Both the position numbers and the translations under genes were made by a program. Below are positions 45,148 to 54,107 of a stretch of DNA of 64,000 bases, in pieces (position 1 is the stretch's first letter; the number at the start of each line of letters is the position of its first letter). Below the pieces are notes generated by a model. It was not told where the DNA came from. It did not search any database and saw only the letters and a program-made list of their open reading frames with translations. Source of the DNA: Streptomyces marispadix (GTDB lineage Bacteria; Actinomycetota; Actinomycetes; Streptomycetales; Streptomycetaceae); assembly GCF_022524345.1 (NCBI RefSeq), contig NZ_JAKWJU010000002.1, forward strand, positions 5,060,501 through 5,124,500. The letters run 5' to 3'.

Positions 45148-46701
45148 GTGTTCGACACTCTCTCCGATCGCCTCGCAGCGACCTTCAAGAACCTCCGGGG
45201 CAAGGGCCGCTTGTCCGAGGCGGACATCGACGCCACGGCGCGCGAGATCCGTATCGCCCTGCTGGAGGCGGACGTCGCCCTTCCCGTGGTGCGTGCCTTC
45301 ATCAAGCAGGTCAAGGAGCGTGCCGTCGGGAGCGAGGTCTCCCAGGCGCTGAATCCCGCACAGCAGGTCATCAAGATCGTCAACGAGGAGCTGATCGGCA
45401 TCCTCGGCGGCGAGACCCGCCGGCTGCGCTACGCGAAGAACCCTCCGACGGTCATCATGCTCGCGGGTCTCCAGGGTTCGGGTAAGACGACCCTGGCGGG
45501 CAAGCTCGGGCGCTGGCTTCAGCAACAGGGCCACACGCCGCTGCTCGTCGCCTGCGACCTCCAGCGTCCCAATGCCGTCAACCAGCTCTCGGTGGTCGCC
45601 GAGCGCGCCGGTGTCGCCGTCTTCGCCCCCGAGCCGGGCAACGGCGTGGGCGACCCGGTGAAGGTCGCCGAGGACTCGGTGGTCCACGCCCGGGAGAAGC
45701 AGCACGACGTGGTGATCGTCGACACCGCGGGCCGCCTCGGCATCGACGAGGAGCTGATGCGGCAGGCCGCCGACATCCGCGACGCGGTCAGCCCCGACGA
45801 GATCCTCTTCGTCGTCGACGCGATGATCGGCCAGGACGCGGTCACCACGGCCGAGGCGTTCCGCGACGGCGTCGGCTTCGACGGCGTGGTCCTCTCCAAG
45901 CTCGACGGCGACGCTCGCGGCGGTGCGGCCCTCTCCGTCGCCCAGGTCACGGGCAAGCAGATCATGTTCGCCTCCAACGGCGAGAAGCTGGACGACTTCG
46001 ACGCGTTCCACCCGGACCGCATGGCGTCCCGCATCCTCGGCATGGGCGACGTACTGACGCTCATCGAGAAGGCCGAGCAGACCTTCAGCCAGCAAGAGGC
46101 CGAGAAGATGGCCGCGAAGCTGCAGAAGGGGCCGAAGGAGTTCACGCTCGACGACTTCCTGGCGCAGATGGAGCAGGTCCGCAAGATGGGCTCCCTGTCC
46201 AAGCTGCTCGGGATGATGCCCGGCATGGGCCAGATGAAGGAGCAGATCAACGACCTCGACGAGCGCGAGGTCGACCGCACGGCCGCGATCATCAAGTCGA
46301 TGACGCCTGCCGAGCGCGCCGAGCCCACCATGATCAACGGTTCACGCCGCGCCCGTATCGCACGGGGTTCCGGCGTCGAGGTGAGCGCGGTGAAGAACCT
46401 CGTCGAGCGGTTCTTCGAGGCGCGCAAGATGATGTCGCGCATGGCCCAGGGCGGCGGCATGCCGGGGATGCCGGGGATGCCCGGCATGGGCGGCGGAGGC
46501 AAGAAGAAGCCGAAGCAGCAGAAGAAGGCCAAGGGCAAGCGCCAGTCGGGCAACCCGATGAAGCGCAAGCAGGAGGAGCAGGCCGCCGCCCAGCGCAAGG
46601 CGGCGGGCGCGGGCAGCGCCTTCGGCGGTTCGGGCGCGGGACAGGGCCCTGAGGAGTTCGAACTTCCTCAGGAGTTCAAGGACATGCTCCCCCCGAAGTG
46701 A
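45148..46701 (+). CDS. ffh: Signal recognition particle protein Ffh
   Basis: 517 aa from GTG 45148 (VFDTLSDRLAATFKNLRGKGRLSEADID). SRP54 GTPase that binds signal sequences and SRP RNA. G domain: GLQGSGKTTLAGKLG (about 108-122), DTAGRLG (about 191), SKLDGDARGGAAL. The M domain contains KLLGMMPGMGQMKEQ and the RNA-binding GSRRARIARGSG. The C-terminal extension has MPGMPGM repeats and a Lys/Gln-rich end. Pairs with FtsY. Confidence 0.97.
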   Translation: MFDTLSDRLAATFKNLRGKGRLSEADIDATAREIRIALLEADVALPVVRAFIKQVKERAVGSEVSQALNPAQQVIKIVNEELIGILGGETRRLRYAKNPPTVIMLAGLQGSGKTTLAGKLGRWLQQQGHTPLLVACDLQRPNAVNQLSVVAERAGVAVFAPEPGNGVGDPVKVAEDSVVHAREKQHDVVIVDTAGRLGIDEELMRQAADIRDAVSPDEILFVVDAMIGQDAVTTAEAFRDGVGFDGVVLSKLDGDARGGAALSVAQVTGKQIMFASNGEKLDDFDAFHPDRMASRILGMGDVLTLIEKAEQTFSQQEAEKMAAKLQKGPKEFTLDDFLAQMEQVRKMGSLSKLLGMMPGMGQMKEQINDLDEREVDRTAAIIKSMTPAERAEPTMINGSRRARIARGSGVEVSAVKNLVERFFEARKMMSRMAQGGGMPGMPGMPGMGGGGKKKPKQQKKAKGKRQSGNPMKRKQEEQAAAQRKAAGAGSAFGGSGAGQGPEEFELPQEFKDMLPPK

Positions 46702-46721
46702 AGCATCGGGCGCGGGGGCGG

Positions 46722-47363
46722 ATGATGTCGTTCATGCGCGTATACATCCGGCCCCCGCAGCCCGGCGACGAGACCGCCTACCGAGAGGCGGTGCTCCGCT
46801 CCGCCGACCATCTCAGCCCCTGGAACCCCGTCGAGCCGGACGGCCTTCCCGATCTGCTGCGGCGTCAGGGCCCCGCGCTGCGCAGCTTCATGATCTTCGA
46901 CGCCGAGGACGACGGGCTCGTGGGACGCGTCAACGTCGCGAACATCGTCCGTGCCCGCTTCTGCAACGGCGCGCTCGGCTACGACAGTTACGTGCCGTAC
47001 GCGGGCACCGGCCGCATGACCGAGGGCATGCGGCTGATCGTCGACCGGTGCTTCGAGAGCGCCCCGCAGGGGCTGGGACTGCACCGTCTGGAGATCAACG
47101 TCCAGCCGGAGAACGACCGCTCCACCGCCATGGCGCGGCGCCTCGGTTTCCGGCACGAGGGGTTCTCCCCGAGGATGCTCTTCCTCAACGACGCCTGGCG
47201 CGACCACGAGCGGTTCGCCATCACCGCCGAGGAGTGGCCCGAGGCGCGTGCCGCCGTGCAGCTTCGTGAGCAGGCCCGTGGCAACGGTTCGAGGCGCGAG
47301 ACCCGTCCCGGGTCGCGGCAGGGGCGGCCCGAACCGGGTGTGGGAATGGGCGCCGACCGCTGA
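46722..47363 (+). CDS. GNAT-family N-acetyltransferase (RimJ/RimL-like)
   Basis: About 213 aa; start uncertain among ATG 46722, 46725 and 46734 (MRVYIRPPQPGDETAYREA). RimJ-like GNAT pattern: IRPPQPGDE, VGRVNVANIVRARFCNGALGYDSYVPYAGTGRMTEGMRLIVDRCFE (acetyl-CoA loop), and LGLHRLEINVQPENDRSTAMARRLGFRHEGFSPRMLFLNDAWRDHERFAI. It probably acetylates a protein N-terminus or a small amine; the target is not predictable. Follows ffh closely, possibly read through from it. The last about 40 residues are an Arg/Gly tail. Confidence 0.88.
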   Translation: MMSFMRVYIRPPQPGDETAYREAVLRSADHLSPWNPVEPDGLPDLLRRQGPALRSFMIFDAEDDGLVGRVNVANIVRARFCNGALGYDSYVPYAGTGRMTEGMRLIVDRCFESAPQGLGLHRLEINVQPENDRSTAMARRLGFRHEGFSPRMLFLNDAWRDHERFAITAEEWPEARAAVQLREQARGNGSRRETRPGSRQGRPEPGVGMGADR

Positions 47364-47715
47364 CACCGGCCACCGGGCCGTCTGCTGACGACTGACGTTC
47401 TGACGGTCGACGGCTGACCGCTGACCGATGACGGCCGCCTGCTATCCGCTGACGACTGACCGACCCGATGACGACTGACCGTTCCCGCGCCCGGCTCGCT
47501 GCCCGGCGCGGGAGCCCCATGGTCCGGGCCGAAGTCCAGCCCCAGGCCGGTTCAAGGCACGCCCATGCGCAGGTCAAGGCCCGGAATATCACCGGTGATT
47601 GGCGAGTGTCTGATGCCCCGCCAGGTGAAAGATGTACGGTACATGCCACTGGGGCGGTGTCATTCGGACACGGCCCCGACGGCATTCCGCCCCCCTTCGT
47701 ACACCGGAGAGCCTT
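47364..47715 (+). other. Gap with TGACGACTGAC repeats and two palindromes
   Basis: 352 bp. 47385-47482 carries at least four degenerate copies of a CTGACGACTGAC-like unit. Perfect palindromes follow: ATCACCGGTGAT (47588-47599) and ATGTAC-G-GTACAT (47632-47644), between 72 and 128 nt before the secreted phosphatase gene. The latter two look like regulatory sites; no gene is supported. Confidence 0.7.
47588..47644 (+). promoter_or_regulatory. Two palindromes upstream of the secreted phosphatase
   Basis: ATCACCGGTGAT (12 bp, no spacer) and ATGTAC-G-GTACAT (13 bp), 32 nt apart. The regulator is unknown; neither resembles the direct-repeat PHO box. Confidence 0.5.
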
Positions 47716-49044
47716 ATGCGTAACCGATCCGTTCTGGCCGCGGTGAGCCTCGCGGCGGTCGCTCTCGTGGCCTCGGTCCCCGTGCCCGCCGCGGCGGCAG
47801 CGGGGAGCACCGGCAACGGCACCGCCGGCACCGGAGCCGCCGCGCCCGCGTCCGGACGTGCCGACTGCCCGCGGCTTTCGAAGAAGCTCAAGTGGTACGG
47901 CCACAACCGGGCCGCGTTGCAGCGGATGATCGACGAGCGCGGGCTCTGCGGTCACCACGCCGCAGGTGACGGCGAGTCCCGTCCGGTGGCCGCGTTCGAC
48001 TGGGACAACACCGTCACCAAGAACGACACCACCGACGTGACCCTCGCCTGGGCCCTGAAGCACGACAAGATCCTCCAGCCCCGTAGCTGGCGCGACACCA
48101 GCAAGTGGCTCACGCCCGCCGCGGACCGTGCGCTGACGAAGGCGTGCGGCGAGTCCGTGCCCGTGGGCCGTCCGCTGCCCACCTCCACCGACACCGACTG
48201 CACCGACGAGATCTTCCAGATCCGCACCGAGGCGCAGACGATGGACGGCCACCCGGCCTTCGGCGGCGAGTGGAACCACCGCCGCACGGTGCCCGAATAC
48301 GCCTGGGTGGCGCAGCTCTTCGCCGGTCACACCCCGGCCCAGGTCGCCGCGTACACCGAGGCCGGACGCAAGAAGAGCCTGGCCGCCCGCGTCGGCAGCG
48401 AGATGGAGGTCGGCACCCACACCGTCCCGGCGTACGTGCGCTACTACCCGCAGCAGAAGGACCTCATCGGCACCCTGAAGAAGGCCGGATTCGACGTCTA
48501 CATCGTCTCGGCGGGAGTCGAGTACGCGGCCGAGGTGTGGGCGAAGGGCGTCGGCATCGACGCCGAGCACACCATCGCCATCCGCAGCGTCCTGCGCGAC
48601 GGCCGCATCACCACCCGCAACGAGGGATGCGGGGGAGAGCCCGCATCCGAGGGCGAGACCATCCCCTACATCGACGGCAAACGCTGCTGGATCAATCAGG
48701 ACATCTACGGGATCAAGGGCGCGGCCGCCTGGAAGCAGCAGGACCGCGCGCACCGCATCGCCTTCGGCGCGGGCGACGCCGACACCGACGTCACCTTCGT
48801 ACGCGACGCGACGGGCGGGCACCTCGTGCTCAACCGCAACAAGGACGAGGTGATGTGCCGCGCCTACGACGACGAGGACGGCCGCTGGCTGGTGAACCCG
48901 ATGTTCATCGAGCCGCTGCCGCAGAAGCCGGAGCCCTACCCGTGCGCGACGTCCGCGTACATCGAGGAGAACGGCGCGCTGACGGCGGTGCGGCGCTACG
49001 ACGGCAGCGTCGTGCCCGACCAGCGGGACGGCGTCTTCGGCTGA
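47716..49044 (+). CDS. Secreted HAD-superfamily phosphatase
   Basis: 442 aa, ATG 47716. Signal peptide MRNRSVLAAVSLAAVALVASVPVPAAAAA (cleavage near residue 29), then a Gly/Thr/Ala spacer. HAD motif I is AAFDWDNTVTKND (Asp95 nucleophile, Asp97); motif II IVSAGVEYA; motif IV FGAGDADTDVTF. Several cysteine pairs (CPRLSKK, GLCGHH, TDCTDE, GCGGE, RCWINQ) fit an exported, disulfide-bonded protein. Such exported Streptomyces HAD phosphatases could release phosphate from choline phosphate or small phosphate esters; the substrate is inferred only. Preceded by two palindromes. Confidence 0.88.
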   Translation: MRNRSVLAAVSLAAVALVASVPVPAAAAAGSTGNGTAGTGAAAPASGRADCPRLSKKLKWYGHNRAALQRMIDERGLCGHHAAGDGESRPVAAFDWDNTVTKNDTTDVTLAWALKHDKILQPRSWRDTSKWLTPAADRALTKACGESVPVGRPLPTSTDTDCTDEIFQIRTEAQTMDGHPAFGGEWNHRRTVPEYAWVAQLFAGHTPAQVAAYTEAGRKKSLAARVGSEMEVGTHTVPAYVRYYPQQKDLIGTLKKAGFDVYIVSAGVEYAAEVWAKGVGIDAEHTIAIRSVLRDGRITTRNEGCGGEPASEGETIPYIDGKRCWINQDIYGIKGAAAWKQQDRAHRIAFGAGDADTDVTFVRDATGGHLVLNRNKDEVMCRAYDDEDGRWLVNPMFIEPLPQKPEPYPCATSAYIEENGALTAVRRYDGSVVPDQRDGVFG

Positions 49045-49096
49045 GCCGTACGGGACTTGAGGCTTCGGCCGGGACGCCGGTCCCGCGCCGCCCGGG

Positions 49097-50509
49097 TCAG
49101 ACGGGGAGCGGAGAGCCCGCGGCCGTGCCGCGCGGGCCCTGGCCGGTGTCCTCCCCGTCGCTCCGGGGTGAGCCGATGCCGAGGAAGCGTGCCGCCGTGG
49201 CACCCACGTCGGCGAGGGACGCCGCGTCCGGGAGCAGCAGCGCCCCGGACGCGGCGTTCTGCGTCCCGGCGCGGCGGACGAGCATCAGCACCGGCACGTA
49301 CTCGCGGGTGTGGAACGCGTGCCCGATCAGCGGGTCGTTGCCGTGGTCCGCGGTGACGACCAGCCGGTCGCCGGGCCGGTCCAACTCCTCGATCAGCAGG
49401 GCCAGTCCGGCGTCGGCCTGCTGAAGCACCTCGCCGAAACGCAGCGGGTCCTGCTGATGCCCGGCCAGATCGGTCTCCTGGACGTTGGCGACCACGAGAG
49501 CCGGGGCGACGGCCCTGTCCTCGGCGTCTCCGGTGTCTCCGGTGTCTCCGGCGTCTCCGCTCCCTCCGTCCCCTACGGGCCAGGGTCGTGCCCGTACGGC
49601 GTCCCGCACCGCGTCCAGGGTGTGCGCCATCACCTCGTCCGTACGAACTGCCGGGCGGCGCACCGCACTCGGGCACGCGAGGATGTCCGCCGCCTTGCCG
49701 ACCAGGGTGACCGCGGTGCCCGCGCGTGCCGCCAGCTCCGGCAACTGCCGTGCGTGGTCCAGCGGCGCGCCCAGGTGCTGAACGCGGAGGCCGCCGTTGC
49801 GGTAGAAGCCGGAGGCCGGGGTATCGAGGCCGGCGGTGCCGCCGTCGCCGTGCCGCACGAAGGAGCGCAGCGGGCCGTCGGCTTGACCGCCGACCGCGAT
49901 GACCCGGGCGACGGGTGCGACGGCGCGGACTGTGCGGGCTATGGAGAGGATCGCTTCGAAGGGCCGGTCGTCCAGGCATGCGGAGACGTTCCAGTTGACG
50001 CCGGGGTCGGCCTCCAGGTTGTCGTGCACGAGCACGTGGCCGTCGACGAGCAACACCGGGCCGCCGTCCAGGGGTCGGGCCTCATGGCCCGCGTCCTTCA
50101 GCGCACGTACCACATGCGCGGTGTGCTGCGAGAGACGGGCGAGGCCGATCCCGGTGAAGTCGGCGCCCATCATGGTCTGGTGGCCCGCCCAGGTGTCGGC
50201 GCCGTCGTAGCCGAGCGCGGCACGGGCGAGGGCGACCGGCAGCGTCGTCGCGGGCGCGAGCGCGGGGTGCGGGCACAGCACGCCGAGTCCGAGGCGGCCG
50301 AGGGCGGGAAGCCGCAGATGACCGCCGTTCACGGCCCGGCAGCGGTCGAGGAGATGCCGGAGGGTGTGTGCGTCGCGGTCGCCGGGACGCAGGGCGCCCG
50401 CGTCGGGCATGGCGCCGATGCCCAGCCCGTCGAGTACGACGATCACCGTCCTGCCGGCGGGCGGCGGCGACGGCAGCCCCCGGCCCGCGCCGGACACGCC
50501 GGCGCTCAC
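49097..50509 (-). CDS. yhfW: YhfW-like phosphopentomutase-family enzyme
   Basis: 470 aa, GTG at 50509 overlapping the yhfX stop (GTGA). An alkaline-phosphatase-superfamily metalloenzyme close to phosphopentomutase: VIVVLDGLGIGAMPDAG (first metal loop), GADTWAGHQTMMGADF (nucleophile Thr), TPASGFYRNGGLRV, VANVQETDLAGHQQDP, and VTADHGNDPLIGHAFHTREYVPVL (metal-binding Asp-His). Presumably it moves or isomerises a phosphate on an operon intermediate; the substrate is unknown. A Gly/Asp repeat (nt about 49525-49570) forms an inserted loop. Last gene of the yhf-type operon. E. coli YhfW is of similar type and uncharacterised. Confidence 0.88.
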   Translation of the reverse strand: MSAGVSGAGRGLPSPPPAGRTVIVVLDGLGIGAMPDAGALRPGDRDAHTLRHLLDRCRAVNGGHLRLPALGRLGLGVLCPHPALAPATTLPVALARAALGYDGADTWAGHQTMMGADFTGIGLARLSQHTAHVVRALKDAGHEARPLDGGPVLLVDGHVLVHDNLEADPGVNWNVSACLDDRPFEAILSIARTVRAVAPVARVIAVGGQADGPLRSFVRHGDGGTAGLDTPASGFYRNGGLRVQHLGAPLDHARQLPELAARAGTAVTLVGKAADILACPSAVRRPAVRTDEVMAHTLDAVRDAVRARPWPVGDGGSGDAGDTGDTGDAEDRAVAPALVVANVQETDLAGHQQDPLRFGEVLQQADAGLALLIEELDRPGDRLVVTADHGNDPLIGHAFHTREYVPVLMLVRRAGTQNAASGALLLPDAASLADVGATAARFLGIGSPRSDGEDTGQGPRGTAAGSPLPV

Positions 50510-51669
50510 AGGGCCCGGCCCAGCGGGTCGTACAGGCCGGTCAGTTTCGGGGTGCCGGAGGCCAGCCCGGAGACCACGGCGACGCTGCTGCGGGTGACGA
50601 ACATCTGCGTGCGGAAGGCGAGCAGCGCCGTGTCGCCGACTCGTACCGGCGGCGCACCGGGCGAGGGGGCGTCCAGCAGCCGGTAGTAGTCGATGTTCTC
50701 CGCGGGCATGCCCTGCACGGGCAGCCGCAGACCCGTGCGGTGCAGCAGTGCCTCCTTGATGTGCGCACGGGGATAGAAGCCGCCTCCGAGGAGCGCCGGG
50801 CGGCCGTCGGCGAGGGTGTGGGCGACCTCGGTGACATAGACGTAGCCGGGGCGTTCCGGCTGCTCGGGGTCGGCCGCGTGCAGCGGCGTGGTGCCGGTGA
50901 GAGCGTGCCCGGGCTCGCCGTGGGTGGCGCCGAGTCCGGCGAGCAGCGGCAGCGCGGCGGCCGAAGTGGCGCCCGGCGCACTGAGTTTGAGGTCGCTGTG
51001 GCCACGGCTCTCCAGCCGTGCGCGGGCCTCGCGCAGCCTCGTGAAGGTCTCCGTGGGCCGCAGTCCCGTAGCGGGGTCGCACACCAGGCACGGGAACCCC
51101 GTCACGCCCGCGATGCGTACACCCGGCATCTCCTCGGCCTCGGCCGCGAAGCCGTCGACGCCGCCGGGCGGCACACCGCCCTCCTGGCCGGGGAAGACCG
51201 CGCGGGCCCCGCCCGCCAAGCGCAGCAGTACGTCCTGCACGAAGCCCTGCCGTAGTGCCTCGTCGGAGACGGCACGGGCGTTGGCCGCGTCGAAGACGGT
51301 GACCGCTTCGGGGCGCCAGGCCAGCATCTCCGGGAGCGCCCGCCGAGGGATCTGCACGAGGTGGCCGATGTTGCCGGTGCGTGCACCGGCGGCGTGCAGC
51401 GCGCGCGCCTCGGGGGCGTCGATCGCGGCGGAGGCGGGCAGATGACGGGCCGCGGCGGCGATCAACTCGGGGTTGCGGCCGAGCTGTTTGACGACGAACC
51501 ACAGCGTCAGGCCGTGCCGGCGGGCCCGTTCTGCGAGCAGTGCGGCGTTGGCCTCCACGGCGTCCCGGTCGACGACGTAGGTGTCCGGCGGTATCGCGCC
51601 GTCCCGGTGCAACGCGGCGGCCGTGTCCGCGAGTCCGGGGTTGCGGGCGAGGACGGTGTCGAGGAACAA
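50506..51669 (-). CDS. yhfX: YhfX-like PLP-dependent racemase/epimerase
   Basis: 387 aa, TTG at 51669 with GGAGGA 7 nt upstream. Fold type III (alanine racemase N-terminal barrel): YVVDRDAVEANAALLAERARRHGLTLWFVVKQLGRNPEL places the PLP lysine in VVKQLG. GNIGHLVQIPRRALPEML, VTGFPCLVCDP, LSAPGATSAAALPLLAGLGATHGEPGHALTGTTPLH and ENIDYYRLLD follow the YhfX/amino-acid racemase pattern. Probably racemises or decarboxylates an amino acid-like intermediate. Coupled to yhfW by a 4-nt overlap; 71 bp after yhfS. Confidence 0.9.
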   Translation of the reverse strand: MFLDTVLARNPGLADTAAALHRDGAIPPDTYVVDRDAVEANAALLAERARRHGLTLWFVVKQLGRNPELIAAAARHLPASAAIDAPEARALHAAGARTGNIGHLVQIPRRALPEMLAWRPEAVTVFDAANARAVSDEALRQGFVQDVLLRLAGGARAVFPGQEGGVPPGGVDGFAAEAEEMPGVRIAGVTGFPCLVCDPATGLRPTETFTRLREARARLESRGHSDLKLSAPGATSAAALPLLAGLGATHGEPGHALTGTTPLHAADPEQPERPGYVYVTEVAHTLADGRPALLGGGFYPRAHIKEALLHRTGLRLPVQGMPAENIDYYRLLDAPSPGAPPVRVGDTALLAFRTQMFVTRSSVAVVSGLASGTPKLTGLYDPLGRAL

Positions 51670-51740
51670 GGTCGGTCCTCCGGGGGCGGGACGGTGGCTG
51701 GAGGGGCGGGATGCGCCTGGTGGCCTAAGGGGCGGCGCTC

Positions 51741-52868
51741 TCAGGACGCTCCCGGTCCGTGCGCCGCATACAGGTCCTCCAGGGCGCGCCGCAGGATGTC
51801 CACCACGAGGCCGGCGCCCGCACGCATCGGATTGATCCGCACCGTCCAGTCGGCGAGCCCCGGTTCGTCGTCCAGGGCGGAGGAGGACATCCGGTAGAAC
51901 AGCGGGGCGATCTCGTAGCGGGAGCAGGCGCCCACCGGGTAAGGCGCCGCCCCGTAGCGCGCCGCCAGCTCCGGCAGCCCACGCGCCAGCGGCCTGTCCA
52001 GCCGCACCACCACACAGCGGTCCTGCACGTTCGCCAGCCGGACCTCCGCCACGCCTGGCACCTCGCCCGCCTCCAGCCGCGCCGCGACCTCCTCGCCCGT
52101 GCGCGACTGCACGGACCACATCACCGGTACGTGTGTGAGCGCACGCAGCGCCTCCAGCGCCTGACCGCCCTGAACCTGGCCGCCGCCCGAGTAGTTGTCC
52201 TCGCGTACGCGCCCCACCAGCGCTCCGGAACCCACGACGGCGCCCACGCCCTCCGGTCCGTGCAGCTTGAACAGCGAGAAGCACGAGGCGTCCGCGCCCA
52301 TCCCGGCGCCGCTCGTGGGCACCCTGAAGACGGCGTAGTTGTCGTCCACGACGGTGCGCACACTCGCAGCACGGCACATCGCCACCACTTCCCCCGGGTC
52401 GTGGGAGTCGCCGAGCCGCTGCCGTGAGTGCTGTACGTACGCGAAGCGGAACTCCCCGCTCGCCAGGGCTTGTTCGAGGGCCGCGCGGTCGCCGAAGTCC
52501 ACCTGGTGGGTGCGTACGCCCAGACCGCGCAGGGTCACCGCCGTGGTGCGGTAGACCGGAGCGCTGTGGATGAGCAGCGGCTCCCCGTGACGCAGCACCG
52601 CGGCGAGCGCGCTGCGGATCGCGCCGGTGCCCGCGCCCTGCACCAGCGCGGCGTCGTCCGCGCCGAAGAAGTCCGCCAGCACCGCCTCCACACGGGCCGT
52701 CGTACGGGGTCTGCCCAGGCCGGGCACGACACCGGCGTCCGCTTCGAGGAGCTGTGTGCCCTCGAAGTGCCGCGCGGTGCACTCCAGCAGCCGGAACTGC
52801 GTCTGCACGGCCTCCTCCAGACCCACGGTGGGCAGCGGGTACGTCCGCGGCAGTCGTGGCGCGCTCAT
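51741..52868 (-). CDS. yhfS: YhfS-like PLP enzyme (aminotransferase/lyase fold)
   Basis: 375 aa, ATG at 52868 overlapping the php stop (ATGA). Fold type I PLP enzyme: LLECTARHFEGTQLLEADAGVVPGLGRPRTTARVEAVLADFFGADDAALVQGAGTGAIRSAL (cofactor phosphate region), TVVDDNYAVFRVP (the aspartate that pairs with the pyridine N), and SCFSLFKLHGPEGVGAVVG with the PLP lysine. It acts on an amino acid or amino-sugar-derived substrate, as lyase or transaminase; the real substrate is unknown, as for E. coli YhfS. Confidence 0.9.
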   Translation of the reverse strand: MSAPRLPRTYPLPTVGLEEAVQTQFRLLECTARHFEGTQLLEADAGVVPGLGRPRTTARVEAVLADFFGADDAALVQGAGTGAIRSALAAVLRHGEPLLIHSAPVYRTTAVTLRGLGVRTHQVDFGDRAALEQALASGEFRFAYVQHSRQRLGDSHDPGEVVAMCRAASVRTVVDDNYAVFRVPTSGAGMGADASCFSLFKLHGPEGVGAVVGSGALVGRVREDNYSGGGQVQGGQALEALRALTHVPVMWSVQSRTGEEVAARLEAGEVPGVAEVRLANVQDRCVVVRLDRPLARGLPELAARYGAAPYPVGACSRYEIAPLFYRMSSSALDDEPGLADWTVRINPMRAGAGLVVDILRRALEDLYAAHGPGAS

Positions 52869-54061
52869 CTCACGGCTCCTCCTTCCTCCTCGCACTGCTT
52901 CTCGCCGTGGGCCCGGCCCCGGGCGTCGTCATGGGCCCGGCCGTGGGCAAGCCGGTCGCCGTCGCCGTCGCCTTCGACGTCGCCTTTGCCTTCGATGTCG
53001 CCGTCGTCGCCCGTCAGAAAGCGCAGCGGATTGCGCCGCGTCAGCAGGTCGATCAGATCGTCGTCGGCGCCCGCCGCCCGCAGCCGCGGAAGGAACGAGC
53101 GGAACAGATGGCCGTAGCCTCTGCCGCCCTCGCTTCTGAGGTAGCCGTGGCGCGAGATGTCGCAACTGAGCAGCGCACGCTCGGCGTGGCCCGCCTCCAG
53201 CAGCGCGAGCAGCAGCCTCAGCCGTGAGCCGTCGCTGCGGTAGTTCTCCTTGCCGACGGTGTCGAACGCGATGTACGCGCCCGCCGCGGCCAGTTCGCGG
53301 TGCACGCCGGGGTCGTCGAGCAGATCCTGGTGCCCGACGCAGACACGGTGCGGCGCCAGCCCGGCACCGGTCAGCACCTCGATCTGGGCGAGCCCGCCCC
53401 GGCCCAACTGGGCGTGTGTGGCCACCGACAGGCCCGTCGCCCGCGCGGCGAGCGCGGCGGCCGTGAGGGTACGGACCTCCTGCGCGCTCGGTACGTCGCC
53501 GTGGCTTCCGGCCTCACCGATCACCCCGGGGCGTACGGGAGTACCGCCGGAGCCGGAGCCGGAGCCGGAGTCGGAGCCGAGGCCGAGGTCCCGTCCGGCG
53601 TCCCGGCTGTGGTCACGGGCCGAAGTTCCGCCGCCGGCCCCGGACTCGGGGCCGATCCCGTCCTCGATCTCGTGGATCAGCAGCTCGGCGAGTTCACCCG
53701 CGTCCGCCGTCGCCGCCTCCTCCGGGTGGAACCGCTCGTAGTACCAGCCCGTGCCCGCCACCACCGCGACCCCCGACTCCCGCGACAGCCGCGCCAGGGC
53801 GCGAACATCCCTGCCCATGCCCCGGCACGTCAGCTCCACGACCAGTGAAAGGCCGAACTCCTCGCGCAGCGCTCCCAGTTCGGCCCCCACCGGCGCCATG
53901 TGGCGGCCGTCGAGCACCGCTTCGGCGTCCCCGCCGTGCGACAGGTCCAGCGCCAGATGCTCGTGCGGCAGCACGGGACCGCGTACCCGGGCCGTTGCGA
54001 GCGGCCCCGCGACGGTACGCAGCAGACGCTCGGACCGCTGCGGGGGCCGCTGCTCGTACAT
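52865..54061 (-). CDS. php: Phosphotriesterase-homology protein (PHP/YhfV-like)
   Basis: 398 aa, ATG at 54061. Amidohydrolase-fold binuclear metal enzyme. Predicted ligands: His33 and His35 (LPHEHLAL), bridging Glu76 (VVELTCRG), His216 (ATHAQLGRG), His244 (VGHQDLLDD), Asp301 (LSCDISRHG). A bridging glutamate instead of carboxylated lysine is a trait of the E. coli PHP branch. Differences from the family (about 290 aa): a Gly/Ser/Asp-rich insertion at about 139-173 and a charged Gly/Asp tail after residue 340, both probably disordered. Likely a lactonase, esterase or amidase in the operon's pathway, not an organophosphate hydrolase. Confidence 0.9.
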   Translation of the reverse strand: MYEQRPPQRSERLLRTVAGPLATARVRGPVLPHEHLALDLSHGGDAEAVLDGRHMAPVGAELGALREEFGLSLVVELTCRGMGRDVRALARLSRESGVAVVAGTGWYYERFHPEEAATADAGELAELLIHEIEDGIGPESGAGGGTSARDHSRDAGRDLGLGSDSGSGSGSGGTPVRPGVIGEAGSHGDVPSAQEVRTLTAAALAARATGLSVATHAQLGRGGLAQIEVLTGAGLAPHRVCVGHQDLLDDPGVHRELAAAGAYIAFDTVGKENYRSDGSRLRLLLALLEAGHAERALLSCDISRHGYLRSEGGRGYGHLFRSFLPRLRAAGADDDLIDLLTRRNPLRFLTGDDGDIEGKGDVEGDGDGDRLAHGRAHDDARGRAHGEKQCEEEGGAVR

Positions 54062-54107
54062 GCCCGGTGCCCCTTCCCTGCCGTGCCTGTCCACCTGGGG
54101 GAGGGGG

